The translations under genes were made by a program, and so were the position numbers. The notes beneath the pieces were generated by a model, which was not told the DNA's origin, made no database searches, and saw nothing but the letters and a program-made list of their open reading frames with translations. 64,000 bases of DNA from Rothia sp. (in: high G+C Gram-positive bacteria) (lineage in GTDB: Bacteria > Actinomycetota > Actinomycetes > Actinomycetales > Micrococcaceae). Location: the NCBI GenBank assembly GCA_030524105.1, contig JAUNHE010000003.1, forward strand, positions 1-64,000, read 5' to 3'. How positions within the stretch are numbered: position 1 is the stretch's first letter; each line of letters begins with the position of its first letter. Shown here piece after piece: positions 52,612 to 61,252 of this stretch.

Positions 52612-53407
52612 GGATCTGGGCAATCTCGCCCGGATAGTGCACCGGATAGTAAAAAAAATCTACCGGTTCAGAGCTAGCCAGAGCTAGCATATAGTCTGCC
52701 TCTTTTTGCCAGTAAAGATAAAAATTTCTTGGCTCCTCAGAGGTAAGACTGAGCTTAGCCTGGCCCCGAAAGGCACTGACGGTGTCGGGAGGACAGGAAA
52801 GCTGCCCGAGGTCAAGAGCCACCCTTTGCGGGTCTAAGGCTAAGCCGTGCCCGCTAGCCTTTAAAACCGCTTCCTTAGCAGTCCACAGCATTAATCTCAG
52901 CTGCTGGGCCTGCGGGGGAGCTAACCTTGTGAGCAGGTCCCTTTCAGCCTCCGTCAGCGCTACTGTGTCAAAACCGGCAAAGAAGCTACCCCGATTTCGC
53001 TCAATATCGACCCCCAGTTCCAGCTCACTTGCCTGGGCGCCCGGTGCCAAGAGGGCCCCGGCCGCTCTGTCGTAGCTGCGTGACATATTGAAGTTAATAC
53101 CCTGAATTCTTGGTTTACCGTGCAGGTTTTTACTGGAACACAGTAAACACCTGCGATCAACCCTTAACTGGGCTGCAGCCCTGGCCCCTAAGCCTAAAGC
53201 CTGTGCAGCTAAGCAGCGCATGAGGGCCTGCTGGGTGGTGTAGGTTAGTGCATCCTGGCGTCGGTGGAACTGGGCCGCTTTTTCCTGTTCTGCCGGGCCC
53301 AGGTAGGAAAGCCAGCTGGGTCCGTGGCCAGAGGTGAGTGCGTCACTAGCCAGCAGGAACACCAGCACCTTCTCTTTTTTTGGTGATGCAGCCTTCATGG
53401 AGCACAT
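52598..53407 (-). CDS. 4'-phosphopantetheinyl transferase (Sfp-type)
   Basis: A 269-residue enzyme that loads the phosphopantetheine arm of CoA onto carrier proteins. The magnesium and CoA motifs are GVDIERN (D134, E136) and WTAKEAVLKASGHGL (175-189), with FNMSRSYDRAAGAL in the place of the usual FNLSHSxG. It lies convergent to entC and probably activates the aryl carrier and peptidyl carrier proteins of the siderophore pathway, as EntD does, although it could also serve fatty-acid or other carrier proteins. Starts at ATG 53407 or 53398. Confidence 0.85.
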   Translation of the reverse strand: MCSMKAASPKKEKVLVFLLASDALTSGHGPSWLSYLGPAEQEKAAQFHRRQDALTYTTQQALMRCLAAQALGLGARAAAQLRVDRRCLLCSSKNLHGKPRIQGINFNMSRSYDRAAGALLAPGAQASELELGVDIERNRGSFFAGFDTVALTEAERDLLTRLAPPQAQQLRLMLWTAKEAVLKASGHGLALDPQRVALDLGQLSCPPDTVSAFRGQAKLSLTSEEPRNFYLYWQKEADYMLALASSEPVDFFYYPVHYPGEIAQILSQS

Positions 53408-53500
53408 TCTATCCCCTTGTGCTCAAGGCAGCTGACCAGAAAAGAGGCAGCGCTGCTATAAAAATAGGATTTAGGTTTGAGCTTGGGTAGGGTAAGCACT

Positions 53501-54463
53501 ATGAGTAAAGAAGAAGCCATCATTGCTGCTGCCGATGGATCTGCACTGGGAAATCCGGGCCCTGCTGGCTGGGCCTGGTATGTTGATCAAGACAACTGGG
53601 CTGCTGGCGGCTGGAAACACGCCACCAACAATATGGGTGAACTGCGGGCGGTCTTGGAGCTACTTCGAGCTACCGAGCAGCAAGCAGAGCGGCCCCTACA
53701 CATTTTCTGTGACTCCCAGTACACCATTAAATCCATTACCCAATGGATGCCGGGCTGGAAAAAAAAGGGCTGGAAAAAGGCAGACGGTAAACCGGTACAA
53801 AATCTTGAGCTCATGCAGGATTTAGACGCCGCCTTAGCAGGACGCAGCTACCGCTTTGAATGGGTTAAGGGGCACTCCGGCCAAGAGCTTAACGAAAAGG
53901 CGGACGACCTAGCCCGGGCCGCTGCCCTGGCCTACCGCGCCGGTAAGAGTCCCAAGCGCGGGCCGGGATTTAGCTCCGGGGCGGCTCCAGCAGTAGGGGA
54001 GAAAAGGCAGAAAACCCAGCCGGGCGCTGCACCCCTGAGCGACTTAAGCCAGGATGCTCTTGAGCAGCAGGACAGGGCTGCTGAAGAGGAACACAGCTCC
54101 TTAATTGCCCAGATCGGCCCGGAACGCCTAGCGGCCCGGCAGGAAGAGCTGCTTTTACGCCCGGAAGTATACGCCAATGCCAGCAGATTAGACTCGATTC
54201 TTACCCAGGATTTTTCCTGGCTGACGGCCCAAGGTAAAGTAGCCGACCGGCAGACAGTGATCGACAAGCGAGAGCGGGCCTTTCTGAGTCTAGAAGCCCA
54301 GATCCTGAGTAGCCAACTCTTGGGAGAATCCGCTGCCCTGGTTTTGAGCAGGGTGCTGACCGGTCAGGGGGAACTCATGAGAACCAGTATTTGGGTTAGG
54401 GAAAACTACCGCAATGAAATTGGTGCCTGGCTGCTGCATTTTCGGCAGGAGACTGCCTGCTAG
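53501..54463 (+). CDS. RNase HI with a DUF4440-like C-terminal extension
   Basis: A 320-residue protein. Residues 1-145 are a complete RNase HI that cuts RNA in RNA-DNA hybrids: D12 (ADGSALGNPG), E47 (NNMGELRAVL), D71 (FCDSQYT), H125 (KGHSGQELNEKADDLA) and D135. A charged linker (about 146-190) leads to a domain of about 125 residues with LRPEVYANASRLDSILTQDFSWL and a last strand IWVRENYRNEIGAWLLHFRQ, the shape of DUF4440/NTF2-like proteins. Its role is unknown. ATG 53501 is preceded by TAGGGT, seven bases upstream, as in leaderless genes; the upstream in-frame TTG at 53477 is less likely. Confidence 0.82.
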   Translation: MSKEEAIIAAADGSALGNPGPAGWAWYVDQDNWAAGGWKHATNNMGELRAVLELLRATEQQAERPLHIFCDSQYTIKSITQWMPGWKKKGWKKADGKPVQNLELMQDLDAALAGRSYRFEWVKGHSGQELNEKADDLARAAALAYRAGKSPKRGPGFSSGAAPAVGEKRQKTQPGAAPLSDLSQDALEQQDRAAEEEHSSLIAQIGPERLAARQEELLLRPEVYANASRLDSILTQDFSWLTAQGKVADRQTVIDKRERAFLSLEAQILSSQLLGESAALVLSRVLTGQGELMRTSIWVRENYRNEIGAWLLHFRQETAC

Positions 54464-55921
54464 TTAAGGCTGATGACGGGGGATTTTGATGGCAAAGGTT
54501 GCTCCGCCCCCCGCTGTCTCTAAGACTTCTATGGAGCCGTCATGCTGCTCTACGATGCCAGCAACAATGGATAAGCCCAGGCCGGTTCCGCCCGTTTCAC
54601 GAGTGCGGGAGGAATCGGTGCGGTAAAAGCGTTCAAAAACTCTTTGTCGGTCTTCACCATCAATACCGGGGCCGTGATCGCGTACCTGAATTTCGGCATA
54701 GTTTTTGGCTGACTGATCCTGGCTGTTTCCTACAGCTATTTCTAGCGGGGAGCCGGGGGGAGTATAGCGCAGGGCATTGGTCATTAAGTTGGCAATAACC
54801 TGCCGTAGCCGCATTTCATCACCAAAAACTATGGCGTCTTCTGCCTGGCTGCCCGGCTCTAGACCTACCAGTTCTACCTCACGATCCGGCGCGGTGGCAA
54901 AGGCGTCATTGCAGGCATCCTGGGCAATATCAAGGAGGTTGACGGGCCGGTTTTCTGTCTCGCGGCGTTCGTCAATTCTGGCCAGGGTGAGTAAATCTTC
55001 AACAAGCTGGCCCATTCTTTTAGATTCAGCTTCTATCCTGCTCATGGCACTGGCTACCGCTTCATCGTTTTGAAGGGCCCCTTGCCGGTAGAGCTCTGAG
55101 TAACCGCGAATAGATACAAGGGGAGTGCGTAGTTCGTGTGAAGCATCACCTACAAAGCGGCGCATTTTTATTTCGGAGCGCTTCTGAACGTCAAAGGCTT
55201 TCTCAATCTGGGTGAGCATTTTATTAAGAGAAGAGGAGAGGTGGCCAATCTCGGTGTAAGGGTTGTAGTCGTCCATACGTTGAGACAGGTCTCCAGCAGC
55301 AATCCGGGCGGCAGTTTTTTCTACCTGGGCTAGGGGCTCAAAGGTGCGGGTTACCATAACCCAGCTCATGGCGATAGAGGCAAAGAGGGTGGCTAAGCCA
55401 AAGGTAATGGTCAGCAGTGCCACCAGGGCAACGGCTCCGTTTAATTGGGTCAGGGGAGTGGCAATAATAACCGAATAGTCTGATCCGTGGATGTTGACCC
55501 GCACGGGCATGATTCTCCACTGGGTAATCCCTGAGCTGGAGCCAACCGTAACCCCTGAGCCTGAGTAGCGTTCCACCAGCGCAGAAGTCCAGCCGCTGAT
55601 TTCTGGTGAGGAATCGTCGCTGGTAATACTGGTAATGCTGGTAATAGTAGACCCGTCGTCATCGAGCAGGTAAGCCTGGAAGCGGATAAGAGGGCCGTTG
55701 GACGGTAGCTGGGTGCCATTAACCATATAGGTGGTGAGGGTAGAGGCATTGGAGCGCATCTCGTCATCAATTTGCTCGGTCATCTGCCCGCGCAAGGCTG
55801 AGATAGCTACCAGCGATGTCACAGAAATGGCTAGCACTAGCAAAAATCCGGTTAAAAGAACCAACTGGGTTCGCAAGGACAGCGCTCCCAGTTGGCCAAA
55901 GGTTTTTTTAAGTTTTTTCAC
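54464..55921 (-). CDS. Sensor histidine kinase with HAMP domain (OmpR-type system)
   Basis: A 485-residue kinase: two membrane spans (about 20-45 and 163-190) around an extracytoplasmic domain of 115 residues rich in Ser and Thr, then HAMP (about 190-243), a dimerisation domain with H262 in GDASHELRTPLVSIRGYS and an ATPase domain with N box ANLMTNALRYTPPGS, G1 DHGPGIDGEDRQRVFERFYR and G2 GTGLGLSIVAGIV. It lies two bases after its response regulator. The pattern is like MprB/TcrB-type cell-envelope kinases of actinobacteria. No signal can be named. Confidence 0.9.
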   Translation of the reverse strand: MKKLKKTFGQLGALSLRTQLVLLTGFLLVLAISVTSLVAISALRGQMTEQIDDEMRSNASTLTTYMVNGTQLPSNGPLIRFQAYLLDDDGSTITSITSITSDDSSPEISGWTSALVERYSGSGVTVGSSSGITQWRIMPVRVNIHGSDYSVIIATPLTQLNGAVALVALLTITFGLATLFASIAMSWVMVTRTFEPLAQVEKTAARIAAGDLSQRMDDYNPYTEIGHLSSSLNKMLTQIEKAFDVQKRSEIKMRRFVGDASHELRTPLVSIRGYSELYRQGALQNDEAVASAMSRIEAESKRMGQLVEDLLTLARIDERRETENRPVNLLDIAQDACNDAFATAPDREVELVGLEPGSQAEDAIVFGDEMRLRQVIANLMTNALRYTPPGSPLEIAVGNSQDQSAKNYAEIQVRDHGPGIDGEDRQRVFERFYRTDSSRTRETGGTGLGLSIVAGIVEQHDGSIEVLETAGGGATFAIKIPRHQP

Positions 55922-55923
55922 GG

Positions 55924-56646
55924 CTACTTTGAGGTTCGCAGTAGGTAGCCCACTCCACGTTTGGTATGGATCAGCGGGGGCTGATCGGATACATTATCGA
56001 TTTTCCGTCGCAGGTAGGAAATATAGGATTCTACGATAGAGGCGTCACCGTTAAAATCGTATTCCCAGACATGGTCCAGAATCTGTGCCTTGGACAGCAC
56101 CCGGTTGGGGTTCAGCATGAGGTAGCGTAGGAGCTTAAATTCCGTGGGCGAGAGGTCTATTTCGCGGTCTCCGCGGAACACTTCGTGTGCATCGTCATCC
56201 AGGGTGAGATCTCCAACCCGAAGGCGGGAATCTTCCAGTTCTGTCTGCTGGGTGCGGCGGAGGACTGCACGGATACGGGCAACTACCTCATCCAGGCTAA
56301 AGGGTTTGGTGACGTAGTCATCTCCTCCAACGGTTAGGCCGGTGACCTTGTCTTCGGTGCCGTCTTTTGCCGTAAGGAAAAGGACCGGAAAGAGGCGGCC
56401 GGCAGCACGAAGTTTACGGGTCACGGTGAAGCCGTCAAGATCTGGCATCATAACGTCAAGAACGGCTAGGTCCGGGTTCTCAGTTTCTGCCTTTTCCAGT
56501 GCTTCGCGACCATTAGAAGCTGTGACTACCTCAAACCCAGCAAAGCGCAGGGACGTTGCTAGGAGTTCTAAAATATTTGGTTCATCATCTACAACAAGTA
56601 GTTTTGCTTCAGTCTGGTTAGTATTCACGGTTTCTATTCTGCACAT
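55924..56646 (-). CDS. OmpR/PhoB-family response regulator
   Basis: A 240-residue regulator. Receiver: acidic pair in LVVDDEPN (20-21), phosphoacceptor D64 in LAVLDVMMPDLDGF, and K in FLTAKD. The C-terminal winged helix shows LSPTEFKLLRYLMLNPNRVLSKAQI and SYISYLRRKID, with HTKRGVGYLLR at the end. It regulates together with the adjacent kinase, into whose gene it leads with a two-base gap. The start is ATG 56646 or GTG 56628; neither has a strong ribosome site. Confidence 0.92.
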   Translation of the reverse strand: MCRIETVNTNQTEAKLLVVDDEPNILELLATSLRFAGFEVVTASNGREALEKAETENPDLAVLDVMMPDLDGFTVTRKLRAAGRLFPVLFLTAKDGTEDKVTGLTVGGDDYVTKPFSLDEVVARIRAVLRRTQQTELEDSRLRVGDLTLDDDAHEVFRGDREIDLSPTEFKLLRYLMLNPNRVLSKAQILDHVWEYDFNGDASIVESYISYLRRKIDNVSDQPPLIHTKRGVGYLLRTSK

Positions 56647-57156
56647 CTTTTCTGTGAGTCAGCTGTGTCTAGTTATGACGATTGCTGATGTTTAACTAAA
56701 TATGCTGGCATAAGTAGGCATAAAAGCCCACCGTGACACGGAAATAGCGCAAGCAATTTTATTAAGCACACTATGGCCGTAATACGCCAGAAATAATAGC
56801 AAATATCCATGCCACAAGGGAAATTGAAATCAAATACTGGGTCAACTGGGCTAGAACAGCTGCCGGAGTGCCGGCCTGCAGGCGGCTGCGAAGCTGCTGT
56901 TTTCTAAGAAGACAAGGGCACATATTAAGCGACCTGGCCTAGCCTCCTTTCTGACTAGAAGGCAAAGGCAGCACGAACAATTTAAAGTGCCACTCAGGCA
57001 AAGGAGACCCGCACCCATTACCCAGTGGTCAGCAGAATCAAGGATAAAAGAGATCAAAAAAGGACACTACCCAAGAGTAAAAGTTCTTGCCTATCATTTT
57101 CTCAAAATGATCTGCAAGGGAACAAAAGAGCTACAAAGCCTGTTTTAATAGGGGGT
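56647..57156. other. Divergent intergenic region, no gene seen
   Basis: A 510-base space between the leftward response regulator and the DUF3027 gene. The left 160 bases are AT-rich (promoter side of the regulator). The reading frames on both strands are short, Cys-rich or without ribosome sites. I see no operator repeats strong enough to name. Confidence 0.45.
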
Positions 57157-57639
57157 ATGTCTGAGAAGGATTCTACACAGAGCAACCCTATCCCTGAGCT
57201 CCTAGAGCATAAAGCTAGCAAACGCCGGCGCCCAGCCAAAGCTGACTCTGTCTTAGCGGCAGCAAAGGACGTAGCCCTGCAAGGAATCCTTGAAGTAACG
57301 CGGCAAGATTATGTTGGCAGTGGGCACCGTCTGCAGCCAGAAGAAGAGCGCCTGCTGACCCATCTCTTTGACTGCCTGCTACCGGGTTACCGGGGTTGGT
57401 ATTGGTTTGCAACTTTGGCTCGGGTACCTCGTTCTAAAAAAGTTAGCGTCTGTGAGGTAGGCCTTATTCCCGGCTCAGAGGCCTTGCTCGCTCCCGACTG
57501 GCTACCCTGGGCGGAGCGGCTCAAAAATATCAAGCCAGAAGAACTGGAACAGCTAGAGGATCAGCATGAGCTGAGCCGGGAGCAAATAGCGGACCTTGCC
57601 GCCCAGGAAGTGGCCAAGCCTTTAGAGCTAGAAGACTAG
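57157..57639 (+). CDS. DUF3027 protein
   Basis: A 160-residue actinobacterial protein of the DUF3027 family. The N terminus is basic (ASKRRRPAKADSVLAAAKDV), followed by the conserved TRQDYVGSGHRLQPEEERL, THLFDCLLPGYRGWYWFATLA and VCEVGLIPGSEALLAPDWLPW segments. No function is established. ATG 57157 follows AGGGGG; the upstream extension of 44 codons has no similarity. It converges with serC, with a gap of zero bases between the stops. Confidence 0.85.
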   Translation: MSEKDSTQSNPIPELLEHKASKRRRPAKADSVLAAAKDVALQGILEVTRQDYVGSGHRLQPEEERLLTHLFDCLLPGYRGWYWFATLARVPRSKKVSVCEVGLIPGSEALLAPDWLPWAERLKNIKPEELEQLEDQHELSREQIADLAAQEVAKPLELED

Positions 57640-58761
57640 TTACAGCCTTGTGACAAGGTAATCAATGCAGCTGAGCAAGGCCTGGACGTCGGCTGGGTCG
57701 ATGGACGTGAAGGTGGCTATGCGTAGCTGGTTTCGGCCCAGTTTGCGGTAGGGCTCGGTGTCAAGAATCCCGTTGGCACGTAGCGCCTGGGCAAGCCGGG
57801 CTGCGTCTACCTCCGGGGCAAAATCTATGGTGCAAATAACTGCGGACCGATCCGCTGCCTGCTTAACAAAAGGTTCAGCGTAGTCAACCTTTTCTGCCCA
57901 CTGGTAAACCTGCTGGGAGGATTGCGCGGTTCTCTGGGCGGCGAAGGCCATACCCCCTTGCTCATTAAGCCAGGTGATTTGTTGATCCAGCAAGAGTAGG
58001 GTTGCCAGGGCCGGGGTGTTATAAGTTTGGTTTTTCTTAGAGTTCTCGATGGCGGTCAGCAGGTTAAGGGAGTCTGGGATCCAGCGTCCGCTTGCTGCAA
58101 TACCCTCAGCTCGTTGGCAGGCGGACTCAGAAAAAAGCGCCAACCAGAGGCCACCGTCGGAGCCAAAATTCTTTTGGGGAGAAAAATAGTAGACATCTGT
58201 CTGGCTAATGTCTACTTCCAGTCCTCCGGCTGCCGAGGTACCGTCGATAACCACCAGGGCGCCGTCATCGCTACCCTCGGGGCGCTGAACGGGGGCGCTG
58301 ACTCCGGTGGAGGTTTCATTGTGTGGCCAGGCGTAGAAGTCTACTCCTGGCTGAGAAACTAGTTCAGGCCGGCTTCCAGCTGGGGCTTGGATGACAAGGG
58401 ACTCTTGCAAGAAAGGTGCCTGGCTGGTTGCTTTAGCAAACTTTGAGCCAAATTCACCAAAACTCAGGTGGAGGGCTTGCTGCTCAACCAGGCAGCAGGT
58501 GGCTACATCCCAAAAACTTGTTGCCCCGCCGTTACCTAAAATAACTTGGTAACCGCTGGGAGCAGCAAAGAACTCTAATAGTCCGGAGCGGATCTGGCCA
58601 ACAAGGTCTTTGACAGCTGCCTGGCGGTGAGAGGTACCTAGCAGGTTGCGGCCACTTTGAGTGAGCGCCTGTAGCTGCTGGGGGCGAATCTTGGAGGGGC
58701 CAGAACCAAAGCGTCCGTCTGCTGGAAGCATGGAAGTGGGGATCCTGGGGTAGTCGCTCAT
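57640..58761 (-). CDS. serC: Phosphoserine aminotransferase
   Basis: A 373-residue PLP enzyme that makes 3-phosphoserine in serine synthesis. It opens with the actinobacterial SerC form LPADGRFGSGPSKIRPQQLQAL, and has GNGGATSFWDVATCCLV, the HNETSTGVSAPV block and YYFSPQKNFGSDGGLWLAL with the PLP lysine in FSPQKNFGSDGG. This is the form seen in mycobacteria, which differs from the E. coli-type SerC. ATG 58761 follows AAGGAGAAAAC. No other serine-pathway genes are adjacent. Confidence 0.92.
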   Translation of the reverse strand: MSDYPRIPTSMLPADGRFGSGPSKIRPQQLQALTQSGRNLLGTSHRQAAVKDLVGQIRSGLLEFFAAPSGYQVILGNGGATSFWDVATCCLVEQQALHLSFGEFGSKFAKATSQAPFLQESLVIQAPAGSRPELVSQPGVDFYAWPHNETSTGVSAPVQRPEGSDDGALVVIDGTSAAGGLEVDISQTDVYYFSPQKNFGSDGGLWLALFSESACQRAEGIAASGRWIPDSLNLLTAIENSKKNQTYNTPALATLLLLDQQITWLNEQGGMAFAAQRTAQSSQQVYQWAEKVDYAEPFVKQAADRSAVICTIDFAPEVDAARLAQALRANGILDTEPYRKLGRNQLRIATFTSIDPADVQALLSCIDYLVTRL

Positions 58762-59051
58762 GTTTTCTCCTTGTAGGTATGCGACTGCCGCTGATAAGCA
58801 GCTGATGAGTCTCTTATCTATTGTGCACGTATTCAGCTGTGCTTAAAGCTGTCTTAGCGCCGGTTACGTAAAGATTTCTTGGCTGCTTGTCTTCTTTTAT
58901 TAGGCTTCATGTAAGGGCAAGTTGCTTGCTGCAGCCTCTTTGCCCAGACTGCTCGTAGAATAGATAGACGGGGTAGAGTGATAGCAAGGACTGCCCTGCT
59001 AGCTTATGATGCAGCGCAGCCATAGATGACAAGGGAAGTACCGGTAGACAG
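58762..59051. other. Divergent region between serC and the IdeR-type gene
   Basis: About 290 bases that should hold both promoters. GGGAAG near 59034 is the nearest purine run before ATG 59052, at a long spacing. I found no iron box here. No ORF with support. Confidence 0.4.
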
Positions 59052-59744
59052 ATGACTGATCTCATTGACACAACTGAGATGTATCTACGAACCATCCTGG
59101 AGCTAGAAGAAGAAGGTATTAGGCCGATGCGGGCCCGCATTGCAGAGCGCCTGGACCATTCTGGCCCTACTGTTTCGCAGACCGTAGCCCGTATTGAGAA
59201 GCACGGGTTTGTTCAGGTCGCTGCGGACCGCTCTTTGCAGCTGACCGCTGAGGGCCGAAAAAAAGCGGTTGAGGTGATGCGTAAGCACCGATTGGCTGAA
59301 CGTCTACTGGCTGATGTTATTGGTTTAGATATTGCCTACATTCACGATGAGGCCTGTCGCTGGGAGCATGTGATGAGTGAGCGGGTGGAACGTCGCCTGC
59401 TGCAGGTACTGGACAACCCTAAATTTTCCCCTTACGGTAACGCTATTCCGGGTTTGGAGGAGCTGGGGGTAGCCGGCGAGAGTAATGACCCGCGGACGGT
59501 AAGCATGGCAATTGCCGCCCAGGATTCTGGGCCGCAAGATAGGTTTACAGTTTCTCGGCTACCGGAGGTTGTCCAGACGGATGTGAATTTACTCAGGAAA
59601 CTGGGTGAGGCCGGTATTCTCTTTGGGGCCAGGGTCTCAGTGCTTGACGATGGGGACGGGTACGTGCTGGTGGCTGCTGAGGGTCACGATTCGCCGCTGC
59701 GTCTTTCTGCTGAGGTAGCCAAGGCAATTGTGGTGAAACGTTAG
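59052..59744 (+). CDS. ideR: Iron-dependent regulator, DtxR/IdeR family
   Basis: A 230-residue metal-sensing repressor. All ligand positions of DtxR are conserved with the same numbering: M10, C102, E105 and H106 (ancillary/primary site) and H79, E83 and H98. The N-terminal helix-turn-helix is RARIAERLDHSGPTVSQTVARIE; the C-terminal SH3-like domain runs from about 150 to 230. With Fe2+ it represses iron-uptake genes. The operator at 49976, upstream of the dihydroxybenzoate operon, is a natural target. It could also control ferritin or haem genes outside the window. Symbol by homology; DtxR is an equivalent name. Confidence 0.9.
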   Translation: MTDLIDTTEMYLRTILELEEEGIRPMRARIAERLDHSGPTVSQTVARIEKHGFVQVAADRSLQLTAEGRKKAVEVMRKHRLAERLLADVIGLDIAYIHDEACRWEHVMSERVERRLLQVLDNPKFSPYGNAIPGLEELGVAGESNDPRTVSMAIAAQDSGPQDRFTVSRLPEVVQTDVNLLRKLGEAGILFGARVSVLDDGDGYVLVAAEGHDSPLRLSAEVAKAIVVKR

Positions 59745-59759
59745 GATCTTTTGCCGGTG

Positions 59760-59793
59760 CTCCCCCCTACTTTGGTGGGCGGGGAGTATATTT
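59760..59793 (+). terminator. Terminator after the IdeR-type gene
   Basis: CTCCCC (59760-59765) pairs with GGGGAG (59781-59786), and CCTAC with GTGGG inside around a TTTG loop; one C bulges. TATATTTA follows. Eleven base pairs with a weak T run. Confidence 0.6.
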
Positions 59794-60147
59794 ATGCCGG
59801 CATTTTGCCGGGTAGATGGCGGGGGTAGGGGCCGGTGCGGGCTTAATAAAAGCGTGATCTTGCCCGGTGGATGCTGCTGGGTGTGTCCACAAACTGGCCG
59901 GTTTTGCTGCGGTTGGGGCTGGATTCTTGTCCCTATGTGAGTTAGTTATCAAATAAAATTTTGCTTTTTGTTAGCAGCTCGTGATGTTGTTTCTATTGCG
60001 ATTCTGTGTGCAAGCTGTGCTTATTTTCCCCTGATATTCCGGGGAAAAATACCAATCAGGTTGATAAGTAAGCTGCTGACCTTGTTGGTTTGTGGGTTTT
60101 TCTCAGGGCTTGCACCACTGTGTGGAAAAAATTTTTGTTATCAAAGC
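59794..60147. other. Spacer upstream of the riboswitch promoter, no gene seen
   Basis: About 350 bases, AT-rich toward the right. A 131-codon plus-strand frame beginning at 59968 runs through the riboswitch and has no ribosome site, so it is rejected. Confidence 0.45.
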
Positions 60148-60176
60148 GTGACATTTGCGGCTGAGGTGTGTAATGT
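60148..60176 (+). promoter_or_regulatory. Promoter of the riboswitch-NlpC/P60 unit
   Basis: GTGACA (60148-60153) and TAATGT (60171-60176) with a 17-base spacer. Transcription would start near 60183, giving a 5' leader of about 235 bases that contains the riboswitch. Confidence 0.55.
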
Positions 60177-60254
60177 CGTCATCGTGCCAATCACTGGTCG
60201 GAGCGGCACCCTCAGGACAGACCGCCTAGTTCTGCCACTGTTCAATGAGGTCGA

Positions 60255-60403
60255 CGTAAAAACAACTGCTTGGCAGAAGCGGGGGACCCAACTTTGGGTT
60301 CTTTTTAAAACAAAGAAGAAGAGCCCTAGGGGTGAAGCTGCAGATAGAAATGCAGCCGAGTAAACCTTCCACTCGAACCCGACAGCTTACCTCGTAAGGC
60401 AAT
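60255..60403 (+). promoter_or_regulatory. c-di-AMP riboswitch (ydaO-yuaA type)
   Basis: The leader of the NlpC/P60 gene carries the conserved blocks of the ydaO class: GGGGGACCCAA (60281-60291), GGGGTGAA (60329-60336) followed by a helix GCTGCA/TGCAGC (60337-60342 and 60351-60356), and CTCGAACCCGACAGCTTACC (60372-60391). The ribosome site GGAGGA (60404-60409) comes directly after it. Binding of c-di-AMP is known to turn such switches off, lowering expression of cell-wall hydrolases. Spacing to the gene is typical of actinobacterial examples. The outer limits, 60255 in particular, are approximate. Confidence 0.88.
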
Positions 60404-60417
60404 GGAGGATATTTATA

Positions 60418-61065
60418 ATGGCTAAGAGCACCGCTCGTCACATGGCAGCAAAGAAGTCGAACGTAGTTCGCAATGCAGGTATTGCAGCAGTAGCTTCTGC
60501 AGCAGTAATGGGTTCAGTCGTTCCCGCTAACGCATTCGCAATGGCAGCTGCTCCCGCACCTGCAACAACTAGCCCTTCCTTGGCTACCTATGAGACCCCC
60601 TCATACTCTTACGACTACAGCACCTGGAACGCTCAGGCAGAGACCACTTCTTACCAGGCTCCTGCCGTCCAGACTTCCTACGCTCCTCAGTCTTCAAACG
60701 TTAACCTTTCCGGTGCACGCCAGGCTATCCTCGCAGCTGCATACGACGGTATTGGTGGTGCTTACATCTGGGGCGGCAAGGCCTACAAGGGCTGGGACTG
60801 CTCAGGTTTTGTTTCCCACGTTTACGCACAGGCTGGCATTAACCTGACCGCTTACACCTACGCAATGGCTGGTGAGCTGGTACCCACCGCTGCACCTCAG
60901 CCCGGTGACGTAGTCTTCACCAACGGTTTCTCACACGTAGGTATCTACGTAGGTGACGGTAAGATGATTTCCGCTCTCAACCCAACCCAGGGTACTTTGG
61001 AGAGCGCTGTTGACGGTGGCGGCTTCATGCCCGTTGACGGTTACTACACCTTTGCAGGTATCTAA
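60418..61065 (+). CDS. NlpC/P60 cell-wall endopeptidase (secreted)
   Basis: A 215-residue exported peptidase that cuts stem peptides of peptidoglycan. The signal peptide spans about 1-41 (KSNVVRNAGIAAVASAAVMG, cleaved near ANAFA). A Pro/Ala/Tyr/Ser-rich linker (about 44-95) is followed by the NlpC/P60 domain: catalytic C128 in GWDCSGFVSHVYAQAG, H173 in FSHVGIYVGDGKM, with a late acidic or polar third residue. ATG 60418 follows GGAGGA. Expression is controlled by the c-di-AMP riboswitch upstream. The gene is monocistronic with a terminator 26 bases later. Confidence 0.93.
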   Translation: MAKSTARHMAAKKSNVVRNAGIAAVASAAVMGSVVPANAFAMAAAPAPATTSPSLATYETPSYSYDYSTWNAQAETTSYQAPAVQTSYAPQSSNVNLSGARQAILAAAYDGIGGAYIWGGKAYKGWDCSGFVSHVYAQAGINLTAYTYAMAGELVPTAAPQPGDVVFTNGFSHVGIYVGDGKMISALNPTQGTLESAVDGGGFMPVDGYYTFAGI

Positions 61066-61091
61066 GAAATAAGCTCTCACTCCTGTGAGAG

Positions 61092-61120
61092 GGGGAGCAC
61101 GTCAGGTGCTCCCCTTTCTT
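61092..61120 (+). terminator. Terminator of the NlpC/P60 gene
   Basis: GGGGAGCAC (61092-61100) and GTGCTCCCC (61106-61114), perfect 9-bp stem with loop GTCAG, followed by TTTCTT. A second perfect hairpin CTCTCAC/GTGAGAG (61074-61091) comes just before it. Confidence 0.9.
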
Positions 61121-61252
61121 AAACCTACTTAAGGCGGCACCTCTGGTCTTTATCGGGTGCAGTTAATCTTGTCTTTCTCTGGCTGGCTTCCTTCATGGGT
61201 AGGTAGTTGGGGATATATACCGAATGTATCTTATTTTGATAGTGCTCTCGGT
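61121..61252. other. Spacer between two terminators
   Basis: 132 bases without ORF that end in a second strong terminator. It could encode a small RNA or just be the rest of the terminator region. Confidence 0.35.

Noticed and set aside
56660-56803. Minus-strand 47-codon frame starting MDICYYFW
   Set aside because: Ends near the response-regulator start, Cys-rich, no ribosome site; more likely chance.
59968-60363. 131-codon frame before the NlpC/P60 gene
   Set aside because: It runs straight through the conserved riboswitch blocks, has no ribosome site and resembles no protein.
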